The notes under the pieces are model-generated. The model saw nothing but the letters and a program-made list of their open reading frames with translations. It did no database searches and was not told the origin of the DNA. A program made the position numbers and the translations under genes. Below are positions 26,708 to 35,266 of a DNA stretch of 64,000 bases, one piece after another. The first letter of the stretch is position 1, and each line of letters begins with the position of its first letter. The stretch comes from Streptomyces scabiei 87.22 (GTDB taxonomy: Bacteria > Actinomycetota > Actinomycetes > Streptomycetales > Streptomycetaceae), in NCBI RefSeq assembly GCF_000091305.1, contig NC_013929.1:1302001-1366000 (forward strand), written 5' to 3'.

Positions 26708-28147
26708 ATGAGCACTTCAGCCCAGATCGGCGTCACCGGCCTCGCGGTCATGGGGAGCAACCTCGCCCGCAACTTCGCCCGCAACGGCTACACGGTCGCC
26801 GTCCACAACCGCTCCGCGGCGAAGACCCACGCGCTGATCGAGGAGCACGGGCACGAGGGCGACTTCATCGCGGCCGAGACCGCCAAGGACTTCGTCCAGG
26901 CGCTGGAGCGCCCGCGGCGTCTGGTCGTCATGGTGAAGGCGGGCGGGCCGACGGACGCGGTGATCGAGGAGTTCGCGCCGCTCCTGGAGCCCGGCGACAT
27001 GATCATCGACGGTGGCAACGCGCACTTCGCCGACACCCGCCGCCGTGAGGCCGCGCTGCGCGAGCAGGGCATCCACTTCGTCGGCGCGGGCATCTCCGGC
27101 GGCGAGGAGGGCGCGCTCAACGGCCCGAGCATCATGCCGGGCGGCCCGGTGGAGTCCTACGACTCCCTCGGCCCGATGCTGGAGAAGATCTCCGCGAAGG
27201 CCGCCGACGGCGCGCCGTGCGTCACGCACGTGGGGCCGGACGGCGCCGGGCACTTCGTGAAGATGGTCCACAACGGCATCGAGTACGCCGACATGCAGCT
27301 GATCGGCGAGGCGTACCAGCTGCTGCGCGATGTGGCCGGATACAGCCCCGCGCAGATCGCGGAGATCTTCCGCACCTGGAACACCGGCCGGCTCGACTCG
27401 TACCTGATCGAGATCACGGCCGAGGTGCTCGCGCACGTGGACGCGGACACCGGCAAGCCGTTCGTGGACGTGGTCGTCGACCAGGCGGAGCAGAAGGGCA
27501 CCGGCCGCTGGACCGTCCAGATCGCGCTGGACCTCGGGGTCCCGGTCTCCGGCATCGCCGAGGCCGTCTTCGCCCGCTCCCTGTCGGGTCACGCCGCGCT
27601 GCGCGACGCCTCCCGCTCGCTGGCCGGCCCCAAGGCCACGCCGCTCAGCGCGGCCGAGGCGGGCGCCTTCGCCGACCGCGTCGAGCAGGCGCTGTACGCC
27701 TCCAAGATCGTGTCGTACACCCAGGGCTTCCACGAGATCGACGCGGCCCGCGACGAGTACGACTGGAACATCGACCTCGGCAGGGTGGCGTCGATCTGGC
27801 GGGGCGGCTGCATCATCCGCGCGGCCTTCCTCGACCGCATCCGGGCCGCGTACGACGCCCGTCCCGACCTGCCGAGCCTGCTCTCCGACGACGCGTTCGC
27901 CCAGGAGATCGCGGCGGCGCAGGACGACTGGCGCGAAGTGCTGGTGGCGGCCACGCGTCAGGGTGTGCCGACGCCCGGGTTCGCGGCGGCGCTGGCGTAC
28001 TACGACGCGCTGCGTGCCGAGCGGCTGCCCGCCGCGCTCACCCAGGGCCAGCGGGACTTCTTCGGCGCGCACACCTACCGGCGGGTGGACCGGGAGGGGT
28101 CGTTCCACACGCTGTGGGGGCAGGGCCGGTCCGAGGTCGAGGCCTAG
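26708..28147 (+). CDS. gnd: 6-phosphogluconate dehydrogenase (decarboxylating)
   Basis: 479 residues with the NADP-binding start IGVTGLAVMGSNLARNFARNGY, substrate motif GAGISGGEEGALNGPSIMPGG, catalytic HVGPDGAGHFVKMVHNGIEYADMQ and the C-terminal family tail. It converts 6-phosphogluconate to ribulose-5-phosphate and makes NADPH. AGGAGCC lies upstream of the ATG. Length is typical of the long homodimeric type. A strong hairpin follows the stop. Confidence 0.95.
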   Translation: MSTSAQIGVTGLAVMGSNLARNFARNGYTVAVHNRSAAKTHALIEEHGHEGDFIAAETAKDFVQALERPRRLVVMVKAGGPTDAVIEEFAPLLEPGDMIIDGGNAHFADTRRREAALREQGIHFVGAGISGGEEGALNGPSIMPGGPVESYDSLGPMLEKISAKAADGAPCVTHVGPDGAGHFVKMVHNGIEYADMQLIGEAYQLLRDVAGYSPAQIAEIFRTWNTGRLDSYLIEITAEVLAHVDADTGKPFVDVVVDQAEQKGTGRWTVQIALDLGVPVSGIAEAVFARSLSGHAALRDASRSLAGPKATPLSAAEAGAFADRVEQALYASKIVSYTQGFHEIDAARDEYDWNIDLGRVASIWRGGCIIRAAFLDRIRAAYDARPDLPSLLSDDAFAQEIAAAQDDWREVLVAATRQGVPTPGFAAALAYYDALRAERLPAALTQGQRDFFGAHTYRRVDREGSFHTLWGQGRSEVEA

Positions 28148-28203
28148 AACGTCCGAGGGGGCGGCCGCGGGCCACGGCCCGCCGGTCGCGCCCCTGATCA
28201 TGC

Positions 28204-28246
28204 CGGTGCGGCCCGCCGTGGAGCTCCTCCACGGCGGGCCGCACCG
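28204..28246. terminator. Hairpin after gnd
   Basis: A 20-base perfect stem (centred on the CTC loop at 28224-28226, arm GTGCGGCCCGCCGTGGAG) lies between gnd and the convergent proline-rich gene. There is no T-run, as is common for Streptomyces terminators; it may stop transcription from both sides. Confidence 0.75.
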
Positions 28247-28261
28247 CGTTCTCGTCCGCTC

Positions 28262-28459
28262 TCAGGACAGCGGTCCCGGCCCGGGCTCCCCCGGCACCGG
28301 CTCCGGGCCCGGGGGCTGCGGGATCGGGTCCGGCGTGGGGACGGGGCGGGGGTCCGGGGTGGGGACGGGGTCGGGGAACGGGGGCTGCGGAAGGGGTTCC
28401 GGGCGGTCGGGGCCCGGGACGGGGTCCGGGTGCACGGGGTCCCGGTCGGGGTACGTCAT
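28262..28459 (-). CDS. Small proline-rich protein, 65 residues
   Basis: The product is almost entirely Pro, Asp, Gly, Glu and Val in repeats of the type PxPDPVPxPDPRP, starting MTYPDRDPVHPDP. No signal or membrane segment is present, so it would be cytoplasmic and disordered. GGAGG about 6 bases before the ATG supports translation. The low complexity makes similarity arguments weak; function unknown. Confidence 0.5.
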   Translation of the reverse strand: MTYPDRDPVHPDPVPGPDRPEPLPQPPFPDPVPTPDPRPVPTPDPIPQPPGPEPVPGEPGPGPLS

Positions 28460-28575
28460 CGCGTCCTCCAGCCATGGGGTACGTCGGTCCTAGGACCACT
28501 GCCACGGGTACCCGGCACCCGCACGGGCAGTCACCCGGCCGGCCGAGCCGCCGTGACCTCTCCCGCCGCCCGCCC

Positions 28576-28920
28576 TCAGAAGCCCTCGGGGTGGGCGATC
28601 AGCCAGTCCTTCGCCGCCCGCAGCAGCTCCGGATCGGCGGCGGGGGCCTCCTCGGGGTGGCGTTCGGCCCACTTCACGACGTACGGGCACAGCGGTGCGA
28701 CGACGACGCCCTCGCGGGCCGCGATGCCGTACAGCTCCCGGGCCAGCGAGCCCGCGACGCCCTTCCCCTCGTGCGCGGGCTCGACGATGGTGTGGACCGG
28801 GACGAGCGCGCGGCGCGGGGCTTCGAGGACGAAGTACTGGATGTGACCGGCCAGTTCGTCACCGGCGAAGGCTTCGAGGCGGCCGGCCGCCCGGTCGTCA
28901 CGGATCTCTGCGTCGCTCAT
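28576..28920 (-). CDS. Small GNAT (YjdJ/COG2388-type) acetyltransferase
   Basis: 114 residues, short even for GNAT. The core VPVHTIVEPAHEGKGVAGSLARELY holds the acetyl-CoA loop, followed by VVAPLCPYVVKWAERHPE, which is diagnostic of the YjdJ-like group. GAGGAG 5 bases before the ATG. It lies 51 bases downstream of panD on the same strand. In enterobacteria a GNAT-fold protein (PanM/PanZ) triggers PanD maturation, but this protein is of a different GNAT branch, so a link is speculative. Confidence 0.82.
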   Translation of the reverse strand: MSDAEIRDDRAAGRLEAFAGDELAGHIQYFVLEAPRRALVPVHTIVEPAHEGKGVAGSLARELYGIAAREGVVVAPLCPYVVKWAERHPEEAPAADPELLRAAKDWLIAHPEGF

Positions 28921-28971
28921 GGCACTCCTCGCGTACGGATGATCGGGGACGCCGGGCGGCCGCCGCACGGC

Positions 28972-29391
28972 TCAGACGGTGACGGCCTTCGGATTGCGCC
29001 GCTGGTCCGAACCCGGCACCGGCTCGGCGGCGTCCGAGCCCAGGGCCACGATCCGGTTGCCGCGGTCGACGTGCACGACCCTGGGCTCCAGTGCGCGGGC
29101 CTCGGCGTCGGAGACCTGAGCGTAACTGATGATGATCACCAGGTCCCCGGGATGGACGAGATGGGCCGCGGCCCCGTTGATCCCGACCACCCCCGACCCG
29201 CGCTCACCCTCGATGACGTACGTCTCCAGCCGGGCACCGTTGGTGACGTCGACGATGTGCACCAGCTCGCCGGGCAGCAGGTCGGCGGCGTCGAGCAGGT
29301 CGGCGTCGACGGTCACGGACCCGACGTAGTGCAGGTCGGCCTGGGTGACGGTGGCTCGGTGGATCTTGGATTTCATCAAGGTTCGCAGCAC
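28972..29391 (-). CDS. panD: Aspartate 1-decarboxylase (pyruvoyl enzyme)
   Basis: 139 residues. Gly24-Ser25 in HYVGSVTVD is the self-cleavage site that creates the pyruvoyl cofactor; Lys9, Arg-rich and [22 protein letters not shown] blocks complete the family. It makes beta-alanine for pantothenate/CoA. The C-terminal 20 residues are a variable extension. ATG start at 29391; a small GNAT gene follows. Confidence 0.94.
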   Translation of the reverse strand: MLRTLMKSKIHRATVTQADLHYVGSVTVDADLLDAADLLPGELVHIVDVTNGARLETYVIEGERGSGVVGINGAAAHLVHPGDLVIIISYAQVSDAEARALEPRVVHVDRGNRIVALGSDAAEPVPGSDQRRNPKAVTV

Positions 29392-29619
29392 TTCGGACTC
29401 CTAAGGGACGGCTCCCTGCCTGCTTCGTGCAGGTCAAGGGCGTCGTTCACTGTACATCGGCGCCCTGCCGGGGGCCGAGGCGCACTTCGGCCCCGCCCCG
29501 AGAGGCTTCCGAAACAGTTCCTTCATCCAGGAAGTATTCGAGGTTAACGACCGCTTCCTACGGTTCCTCCGGATGAGGCCCCCACCGCAGTCCCCCACCC
29601 CGCGACAAGGAGGCATGGC

Positions 29620-31272
29620 ATGAGCACCGAGCCGCGACTTGCAGAGGCCACCGAACCCGGACCGGCGCCGGACACCGATCAGGCGGTCAAGGAGACCCTG
29701 GAGGACTACACCCTCCGTTTCGCGCCCCGCAGTTACCGCCGCTGGACCCCGATGGTCGTGGCGACCACGGCACTCGGCGGCATCGCGTACATGGCCGACT
29801 TCTCGATCGGGGCCGGCATCGCCTTCGCGCACGGCACCGGCAACGCGCTCGTGGCGATCGCCGTCGCCGCCGTCGTCATCTTCGTGACCGGGTTCCCGCT
29901 GGCGTACTACGGCGCCCGCTACAACATCGACCTGGACCTGATCACCCGCGGTTCCGGCTTCGGTTACTACGGCTCGGTCCTCACGAGTGTCATCTTCGCC
30001 AGCTTCACGTTCATCTTCTTCGCCCTCGAAGGCTCGATCATGGCCCAGGGCCTGAAGCTGGGCCTCGGAATGCCGCTATGGCTGGGCTACCTGGTGTCCA
30101 CGCTGATGGTGATCCCGCTCGTCGTCTACGGCATGAAGGCGCTGAGCAAGCTGCAGGTGTGGACCACCCCGATCTGGCTGCTGCTGATGGTCGCCCCGCT
30201 GGTGTACCTGGTGTCGAACGACCCGGGCACCGTCGACCGGTTCCTCGCCTACGCCGGGACCGACGGCGACGGCGCCGTCAGCACCGCTTCCGTACTCCTC
30301 GGCGCGGGCGTCTGCCTCTCCCTCATCGCGCAGATCGGCGAGCAGATCGACTATCTGCGCTTCATGCCGCCCAAGACCGAGGCGAACAAGCGCAGTTGGT
30401 GGACGGCCGTGGTCATGGCCGGGCCCGGCTGGGTGGTGCTCGGGGCACTGAAGCAGGCCATCGGCGTCTTTCTCGCCGTGTACGTCCTCGCCGAGGTCGG
30501 GCCGGCCGTCGCCACCGAGCCGATCCAGCAGTTCAAGGGCGCGTTCGACGCGATGCTGCCGTCCTGGACGGTCCTGCCGCTGGCCGTCGCCCTCGTCGTG
30601 ATCAGCCAGATCAAGATCAACGTGACGAACGCGTACTCCGGTTCGCTGGCCTGGACGAACTCCTTCACCCGCGTCACCGGGCGGTACCCGGGCCGCATGG
30701 TCTTCGTCCTGGTCAACCTCGGCTTCGCGCTCGCCCTGATGGAGGCCGACATGTTCAGCTTCCTCAACAGCATCCTGGGCTTCTACTCCAACTGCGCCAT
30801 CGCCTGGGTCGTCACGGTCGCCACCGACATCGGCGTCAACAAGTACCTGCTGAAACTCTCCCCGCACGCCCCCGAGTTCCGCCGCGGCATGCTCTACGCC
30901 GTCAACCCGGTCGGTGTCGTCGCGTTCGTCGTCGCGTCCGGGCTGTCCATCGCCCTGTACTTCCACGCCCTGGGCGACACCCTCCAGCCGTACTCCCCCG
31001 TCGCCGCCGCCCTGATCGCCTTCGTGCTCACCCCGCTGATGGCGATCGCCACCCGGGGCAAGTACTACCTGCGCCGCACCGACGACGGCATCGCCGAGCC
31101 GATGCTCGACGCCGACGGCAACCCGAGCGGGGTGATCCTCGACTGCCATGTGTGCCGTCAGCCGTACGAGCGCCCCGACCTGACCGCCTGCCGGACCCAT
31201 GACGCCGTCGTCTGCTCGCTCTGCCTGAGCACCGACAAGGTGGGCGACCACGTCCTGCCGGCGACCGCCTGA
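29620..31272 (+). CDS. NCS1-family permease (purine/cytosine/allantoin type) with C-terminal Cys-rich tail
   Basis: 550 residues and about 12 transmembrane helices, with the NCS1 pattern at the start (RRWTPMVVATTALGGIAYMADFSIGAG) and YYGARYNIDLDLITRGSGFGYYGS. The last 45 residues form a Cys/His cluster (DCHVCRQPYERPDLTAC, then HDAVVCSLC) suggestive of a zinc finger, unusual for a permease. It would import a nucleobase or related compound by cation symport. A GGAGG lies before the ATG. A hairpin separates it from the convergent biosynthetic operon. Confidence 0.88.
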   Translation: MSTEPRLAEATEPGPAPDTDQAVKETLEDYTLRFAPRSYRRWTPMVVATTALGGIAYMADFSIGAGIAFAHGTGNALVAIAVAAVVIFVTGFPLAYYGARYNIDLDLITRGSGFGYYGSVLTSVIFASFTFIFFALEGSIMAQGLKLGLGMPLWLGYLVSTLMVIPLVVYGMKALSKLQVWTTPIWLLLMVAPLVYLVSNDPGTVDRFLAYAGTDGDGAVSTASVLLGAGVCLSLIAQIGEQIDYLRFMPPKTEANKRSWWTAVVMAGPGWVVLGALKQAIGVFLAVYVLAEVGPAVATEPIQQFKGAFDAMLPSWTVLPLAVALVVISQIKINVTNAYSGSLAWTNSFTRVTGRYPGRMVFVLVNLGFALALMEADMFSFLNSILGFYSNCAIAWVVTVATDIGVNKYLLKLSPHAPEFRRGMLYAVNPVGVVAFVVASGLSIALYFHALGDTLQPYSPVAAALIAFVLTPLMAIATRGKYYLRRTDDGIAEPMLDADGNPSGVILDCHVCRQPYERPDLTACRTHDAVVCSLCLSTDKVGDHVLPATA

Positions 31273-31303
31273 GCAGCTTTCCACGAGGGGGGAACGCGCG
31301 AAG

Positions 31304-31325
31304 CGGGGGCCCGGTCGGGCCCCCG
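31304..31325. terminator. Bidirectional hairpin between permease and biosynthetic operon
   Basis: Stem GGGGGCCC / GGGCCCCC (8 bases plus one outer pair) with a four-base loop, located between two convergent genes. It probably ends both transcripts. Confidence 0.65.
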
Positions 31326-31355
31326 GTCGCATCGGCATGCGTGGTGCGGGTGGGA

Positions 31356-32600
31356 TCAGACGGTGGTGATCCGGATCGCGTCGACCGTCTCCTGGGCCGT
31401 GCGCAGGGCGTCCGCCGACGTGGCTCCCCTGGTCATCACCGAGCCCACGCGGTCCCAGGAGCTCTGCAGTTCCCGCACGGTGTCCCCGGGCTTCAGGTGA
31501 AGGGAGAGCGAGAGGACGTCCGGGCGCCGGCCCGCGTCCTCGGCGCCGTCGACCGACACCACCTCGCCGGGTGCCGCCTCCATGAAGCGGACCGCGGCGC
31601 CGCCCGCCGCCTCGCGCGGCAGCGGCTCCGGACGCAGGCCCCGCATGACGGTGTAGAAGGCACCCGCCAGGTCGATCCGGTACGCCTCCTCGATCAGCAT
31701 CGGGATGCCGTCGCCGGGGAACCGGCCGGCGCACTCCACCAGGTACGGGCGGCCGTCGCTGACGATCCACTCGCAGTGCACCATGCCGCTGCCGAACCCG
31801 ACCGCGCGCAGCACGTCCTCGGTCTGGGACACCATCAGGTCGTTCAGATCGTCGGGGAGGCCGGCGGCCGGCACCGTGTGGCCCAGCTCGACGGGGCGCG
31901 GGCCGGGGAACAGCAGCTTGCCGGTGACGTTGGAGAACAGCGTCTCGCCCTCGCGGACCAGCAGTTCGACGCTGTACTCCGCGCCGCGGACGTACTGCTC
32001 GATGATCATCCGCAGTTCGCGCTCCCGGTCCGGCACCCGGTCGCCCTCGTCCTGGCTGGTGCACTCCTCCCAGGCCGCGTCCAGGTCGTCCAGCGAGTGC
32101 AGCACCTTGGTGCCGACGGACGCCTGCCGGTTGGCGGGCTTGAGGACCATCGATCCGGGGTGGGTGGCGGCGAACTCCCGTACCTCGTCCGGGGAGGAGA
32201 CCTCCCGGGAGGCCGGGTTGGGGACGCCCGCGGCCCGGGTGACCCGGCGCAGCAGCGACTTGTCCCGCATGATGGCGGCCGCTCCGGCGCCCGCACCGGG
32301 CAGGCCGTAGCGTTCGGCCAGCCGGGCCGCGAACGGCGTGGCGTACTCGACCAACGGGGCCACGACGGCCGGGGCGAGGTCGGGGTAGGTGTTGTAGAAC
32401 TCGTCCGCGGCGGCGGGGAGCTGGTACTCCCACTCGATCAGCTCGCGGAGTATCTCGGCGCCCTCGAGGGCCTGCTTGACGTCCTGCTTGCGGATCACGT
32501 CCGGTTCGTCGATGACGATCACGGAGTGGGGGGCGAACTCCTTGATGTAGGGGAGGATGTTGACGAATCCGACGATGATCCAGGGCTGCTGCTCGGTCAT
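31356..32600 (-). CDS. ATP-grasp ligase A (last gene of hydrazine operon)
   Basis: 414 residues with the carbamoyl-phosphate-synthase-like ATP-grasp fold: GSMVLKPANRQASVGTKVLHS (nucleotide-binding Lys), RMIIEQYVRGAEYSVELLV, and metal-binding MVHCEWIVSDGRPYLVECAGR. Such enzymes join a carboxylate to an amine through an acyl phosphate. A second, different ATP-grasp gene lies at 36960, so two amide or hydrazide bonds could be formed. GGAGAAG precedes the ATG at 32600. Substrates are unknown. Confidence 0.87.
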   Translation of the reverse strand: MTEQQPWIIVGFVNILPYIKEFAPHSVIVIDEPDVIRKQDVKQALEGAEILRELIEWEYQLPAAADEFYNTYPDLAPAVVAPLVEYATPFAARLAERYGLPGAGAGAAAIMRDKSLLRRVTRAAGVPNPASREVSSPDEVREFAATHPGSMVLKPANRQASVGTKVLHSLDDLDAAWEECTSQDEGDRVPDRERELRMIIEQYVRGAEYSVELLVREGETLFSNVTGKLLFPGPRPVELGHTVPAAGLPDDLNDLMVSQTEDVLRAVGFGSGMVHCEWIVSDGRPYLVECAGRFPGDGIPMLIEEAYRIDLAGAFYTVMRGLRPEPLPREAAGGAAVRFMEAAPGEVVSVDGAEDAGRRPDVLSLSLHLKPGDTVRELQSSWDRVGSVMTRGATSADALRTAQETVDAIRITTV

Positions 32601-32653
32601 GATGCTTCTCCAGTGCCGTGGCGGGGGCCGGGGTCGGGGGCGCGGGTCGGGGG

Positions 32654-33496
32654 TCAGTGGCGCAGTTCGAGCGTGCAGCACTTGACGCTGCCGCCCGCCT
32701 TGAGCAGCTCGGACAGGTCCACGTGGTGGGTGCGGAAGCCGTGGGCGCGGAGCTTGGCGGCGAGGCCGGTGGCCGGCTCGGGGAGGATGGCGTTGAGGCC
32801 GTCGGAGACGAGGTTGAGTCCGAAGAGCAGGGCGTCCTCCTCGTCGGCGATCACGGCCTTCGGGAACAGGCTCTCCAGCACCCGCACGCTCTCGGCGTCG
32901 AAGGCACCGGGGTAGTACACGATCTCGTCGTCGCCGAGGGCGGCCAGGGCGGTGTCCAGGTGGTAGAAGCGCGGATCGACGAGTTTCAGGCTGATCACCG
33001 GGCGGCCGAACAGCTGCCGGGCCTCGTCCTGGGAGCGGGGGTCGGAGCGGAAGCCGTTGCCGGCCAGGACGGCCCGTGCCGTCGTCACGTAGTCGCCCTC
33101 GCCCTCGCTGGTGAAGGCGGCCTGGACCACTTCCGTATAGCCCCGGCCCCGGAACCAGTCGGCCCAGAACCCGGCCTCCGCCTGGCGCTCGGGGTGGCGG
33201 AACCTGGAGATCAGCGCCTTGCCGTCGACAACGAGGGCGCCGTTGGCGGCGAACACCATGTCGGGCAGGCCGGGGGCGGCGTCGATCGTGCGGACCCGGT
33301 GGCCGAGTTCGACGTACAGGGCGCGCAGGTCCTCCCACTGGGCGAGGGCCAGCGCCTTGTCGGTGGGCTTCTCGGGGTTCATCCACGGGTTGATGCTGTA
33401 GGTGACCTCGAAGTGCTCGGGGCGGCACATCACGTAGTCCCGGGTGCGGGCCCGACGCTCGGTCAGTTCCAGTGCGGGTGCGAGGAGTTCGGTCAT
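32654..33496 (-). CDS. Dimethylargininase-like guanidine-modifying hydrolase (complete active site)
   Basis: 280 residues of the DDAH/arginine-deiminase superfamily. The probable triad is complete: Glu131 in SEGEGDYV, His179 in RFYHLDT and Cys273 in SVKCCTLEL; DMVFAANGALV is the usual substrate loop. Family members turn arginine-type guanidines into citrulline plus amine, or act as amidinotransferases. Inside this operon it may supply or trim an arginine- or citrulline-derived unit. A paralogue with altered residues lies at 48838. Confidence 0.84.
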   Translation of the reverse strand: MTELLAPALELTERRARTRDYVMCRPEHFEVTYSINPWMNPEKPTDKALALAQWEDLRALYVELGHRVRTIDAAPGLPDMVFAANGALVVDGKALISRFRHPERQAEAGFWADWFRGRGYTEVVQAAFTSEGEGDYVTTARAVLAGNGFRSDPRSQDEARQLFGRPVISLKLVDPRFYHLDTALAALGDDEIVYYPGAFDAESVRVLESLFPKAVIADEEDALLFGLNLVSDGLNAILPEPATGLAAKLRAHGFRTHHVDLSELLKAGGSVKCCTLELRH

Positions 33497-33551
33497 GGCA
33501 GGGGTGTCCCTTCGAAGTGGGGATGTGGTGTGTACGGGCGCCGGTGCGCGG

Positions 33552-34739
33552 TCAGCCGGTGATGCCGAGGCTGAGGGGGAAGGCGGGCCTGGCGCCCAGG
33601 AGGTGCGCGCCGGCGGACTGCAGGATCTTGTCCTGGGCCACCACGTGCTGGCACATCGTCATGGTGTCGCGCAGCCAGCGGTCGAGCGGGCTGGGCTTGT
33701 AGATGGAGGCGGTCTGCATCAGGTCGTACAGGCGCATCACGATGGAGCGGGCGGAGCGGAAGGCGTGCACCCGGGACAGGGGCAGTGCGGCGCGCTCGTC
33801 GGGGGTGAGGTCGTCGAGGGTGCCGCCGGCGGCCAGCACCTCCCACTGGCGTTCCATCGCGCCGTAGACCGCGGCGCGGGTGGCGTTGAAGTCGGCCTCG
33901 CACTCGGCCAGTCCGACCTGGATGCGCCAGTTGTCGGCCCAGCCACCGCCGCCGGGCGGGGACTTGGCCACCACCTGCTCGCGGACCCAGTCCAGCGCGG
34001 CCCGGGCGACGCCGAGCGGGACGCCGGGCATGTTCCGCATGTGCACCTCGGGCTGGGCCAGCGGACCCTCGCCGTTGCGGACCGTGCCGAAGGTGAGCGT
34101 GCGGCCCTCGGGGACGAAGACGTCGTGGATCGCGTAGTCGCAACTGCCGCTGCCCGCGAGGCCGGTGGTGTTCCAGGTGTCGATGATCTCGACGTCGGAC
34201 TGCGGCACCATCAGCAGGATGGAGTCGTGCGCCCCGTCGACCAGGTACGGTTCGCCGTCCTCGTAGATGAAGGCGCCGGAGATCACCCAGTCGGCGTGGG
34301 TGATGCCGCTGCCGAACTGCCACTTGCCGGTCAGCCGGTAGCCGCCGTCGACGCGTTCGGCCCGGCCGGTGGGGAAGAGCAGGCCGGCGGTGGTCATGTC
34401 CAGGCGGGGGAACATCTCCTTGGCGACCGTCTCGTCGAGGAAGGAGGCGTAGAGGCCGGAGTCCATCCCGATCATCACGGCCCAGCCGGCCGAGGAGTCG
34501 CCGTAGGCCAGGGCCTCGACCACCTCGGTCTGCTCGACGGAGGTCAGCTCCGGGCCGCCCCATGCCTTGCTGAAGCCCATCCGGAACGCGCCGGTGGAGC
34601 GGATCAGTTCGACCACGTCGGCGGGGAGACGGCGGTTCTGCTCGATCTCGACCGCCCGCTCGCGCAGCTTCGGGGCCAGGGCCCGGGAGGCGGCGAGGAT
34701 CTCGGCGGCGGTGTTGGGGATCGCCCGGGTGTGCGTCAT
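33552..34739 (-). CDS. Acyl-CoA-dehydrogenase-fold flavin monooxygenase
   Basis: 395 residues with the fold of two-component flavin monooxygenases of the HsaA/C2-hydroxylase group: YGDSSAGWAVMIG, YRLTGKWQFGSGITHADW, GLAGSGSCDYAIHDVFVPEG. No acyl-CoA-dehydrogenase Glu base is evident. A flavin reductase gene ends only 1 base upstream of this start, the expected partner. It may hydroxylate an aromatic ring or oxidise a nitrogen in the pathway. Confidence 0.85.
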   Translation of the reverse strand: MTHTRAIPNTAAEILAASRALAPKLRERAVEIEQNRRLPADVVELIRSTGAFRMGFSKAWGGPELTSVEQTEVVEALAYGDSSAGWAVMIGMDSGLYASFLDETVAKEMFPRLDMTTAGLLFPTGRAERVDGGYRLTGKWQFGSGITHADWVISGAFIYEDGEPYLVDGAHDSILLMVPQSDVEIIDTWNTTGLAGSGSCDYAIHDVFVPEGRTLTFGTVRNGEGPLAQPEVHMRNMPGVPLGVARAALDWVREQVVAKSPPGGGGWADNWRIQVGLAECEADFNATRAAVYGAMERQWEVLAAGGTLDDLTPDERAALPLSRVHAFRSARSIVMRLYDLMQTASIYKPSPLDRWLRDTMTMCQHVVAQDKILQSAGAHLLGARPAFPLSLGITG

Positions 34740-34740
34740 G

Positions 34741-35247
34741 TCAGGACTCCTTGCCGGTGGCGGTCGCGAGCTGGTGGAAGTTGCCGTGCAGGAAGAGCAG
34801 GGGAGGCTGCTGGTCGCGGACGCCGGTGGAGACCACCTCGCCGATCAGCATCGTGTGGTCGCCGAGGTCGAAGGTGTCCCAGAGCACGCACTCCAGGCTG
34901 GTCTGCGCGTCCAGCATCAGGGCGCCGGTGGCGGGGCCGGGGTTGGCCTCCAGTTCGGCGACGGCCTCGGCGCGGGCGTCGCGGCCCTTGGCCAGGCGCC
35001 GGGCCAGCGGCTCGGCGTCGCTGTCCAGGATGGAGACGGCCCACTTCTTGGTCTCCAGCAGATCGCACAGGAACTGGGAGTCGCGGTGCAGCGACATGGA
35101 GACCAGGGGCGGGTCGAGCGAGACGGAGGTCAGGGAGTTGAGGGTCACGGCGTCGTGGCGGCGAACGCCCCCGCGGTCCGTGTAGGTCGTGGCGACGCAG
35201 ACTCCGGTGGCGAAGTTGCGCATCGTGCCGCGCAGATCGGGTGACAT
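34741..35247 (-). CDS. Flavin reductase (partner of the adjacent monooxygenase)
   Basis: 168 residues of the FMN-binding split-barrel type: MRNFATGVCVATTYTD, HDAVTLNSLTSVSLDPPLVSMSLHRDS and a late GDHTMLIGEVVS. It supplies reduced flavin using NAD(P)H. The stop is one base before the monooxygenase start, which implies translational coupling. Confidence 0.9.
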   Translation of the reverse strand: MSPDLRGTMRNFATGVCVATTYTDRGGVRRHDAVTLNSLTSVSLDPPLVSMSLHRDSQFLCDLLETKKWAVSILDSDAEPLARRLAKGRDARAEAVAELEANPGPATGALMLDAQTSLECVLWDTFDLGDHTMLIGEVVSTGVRDQQPPLLFLHGNFHQLATATGKES

Positions 35248-35266
35248 GACGGCTTCTCCTCGAAAA

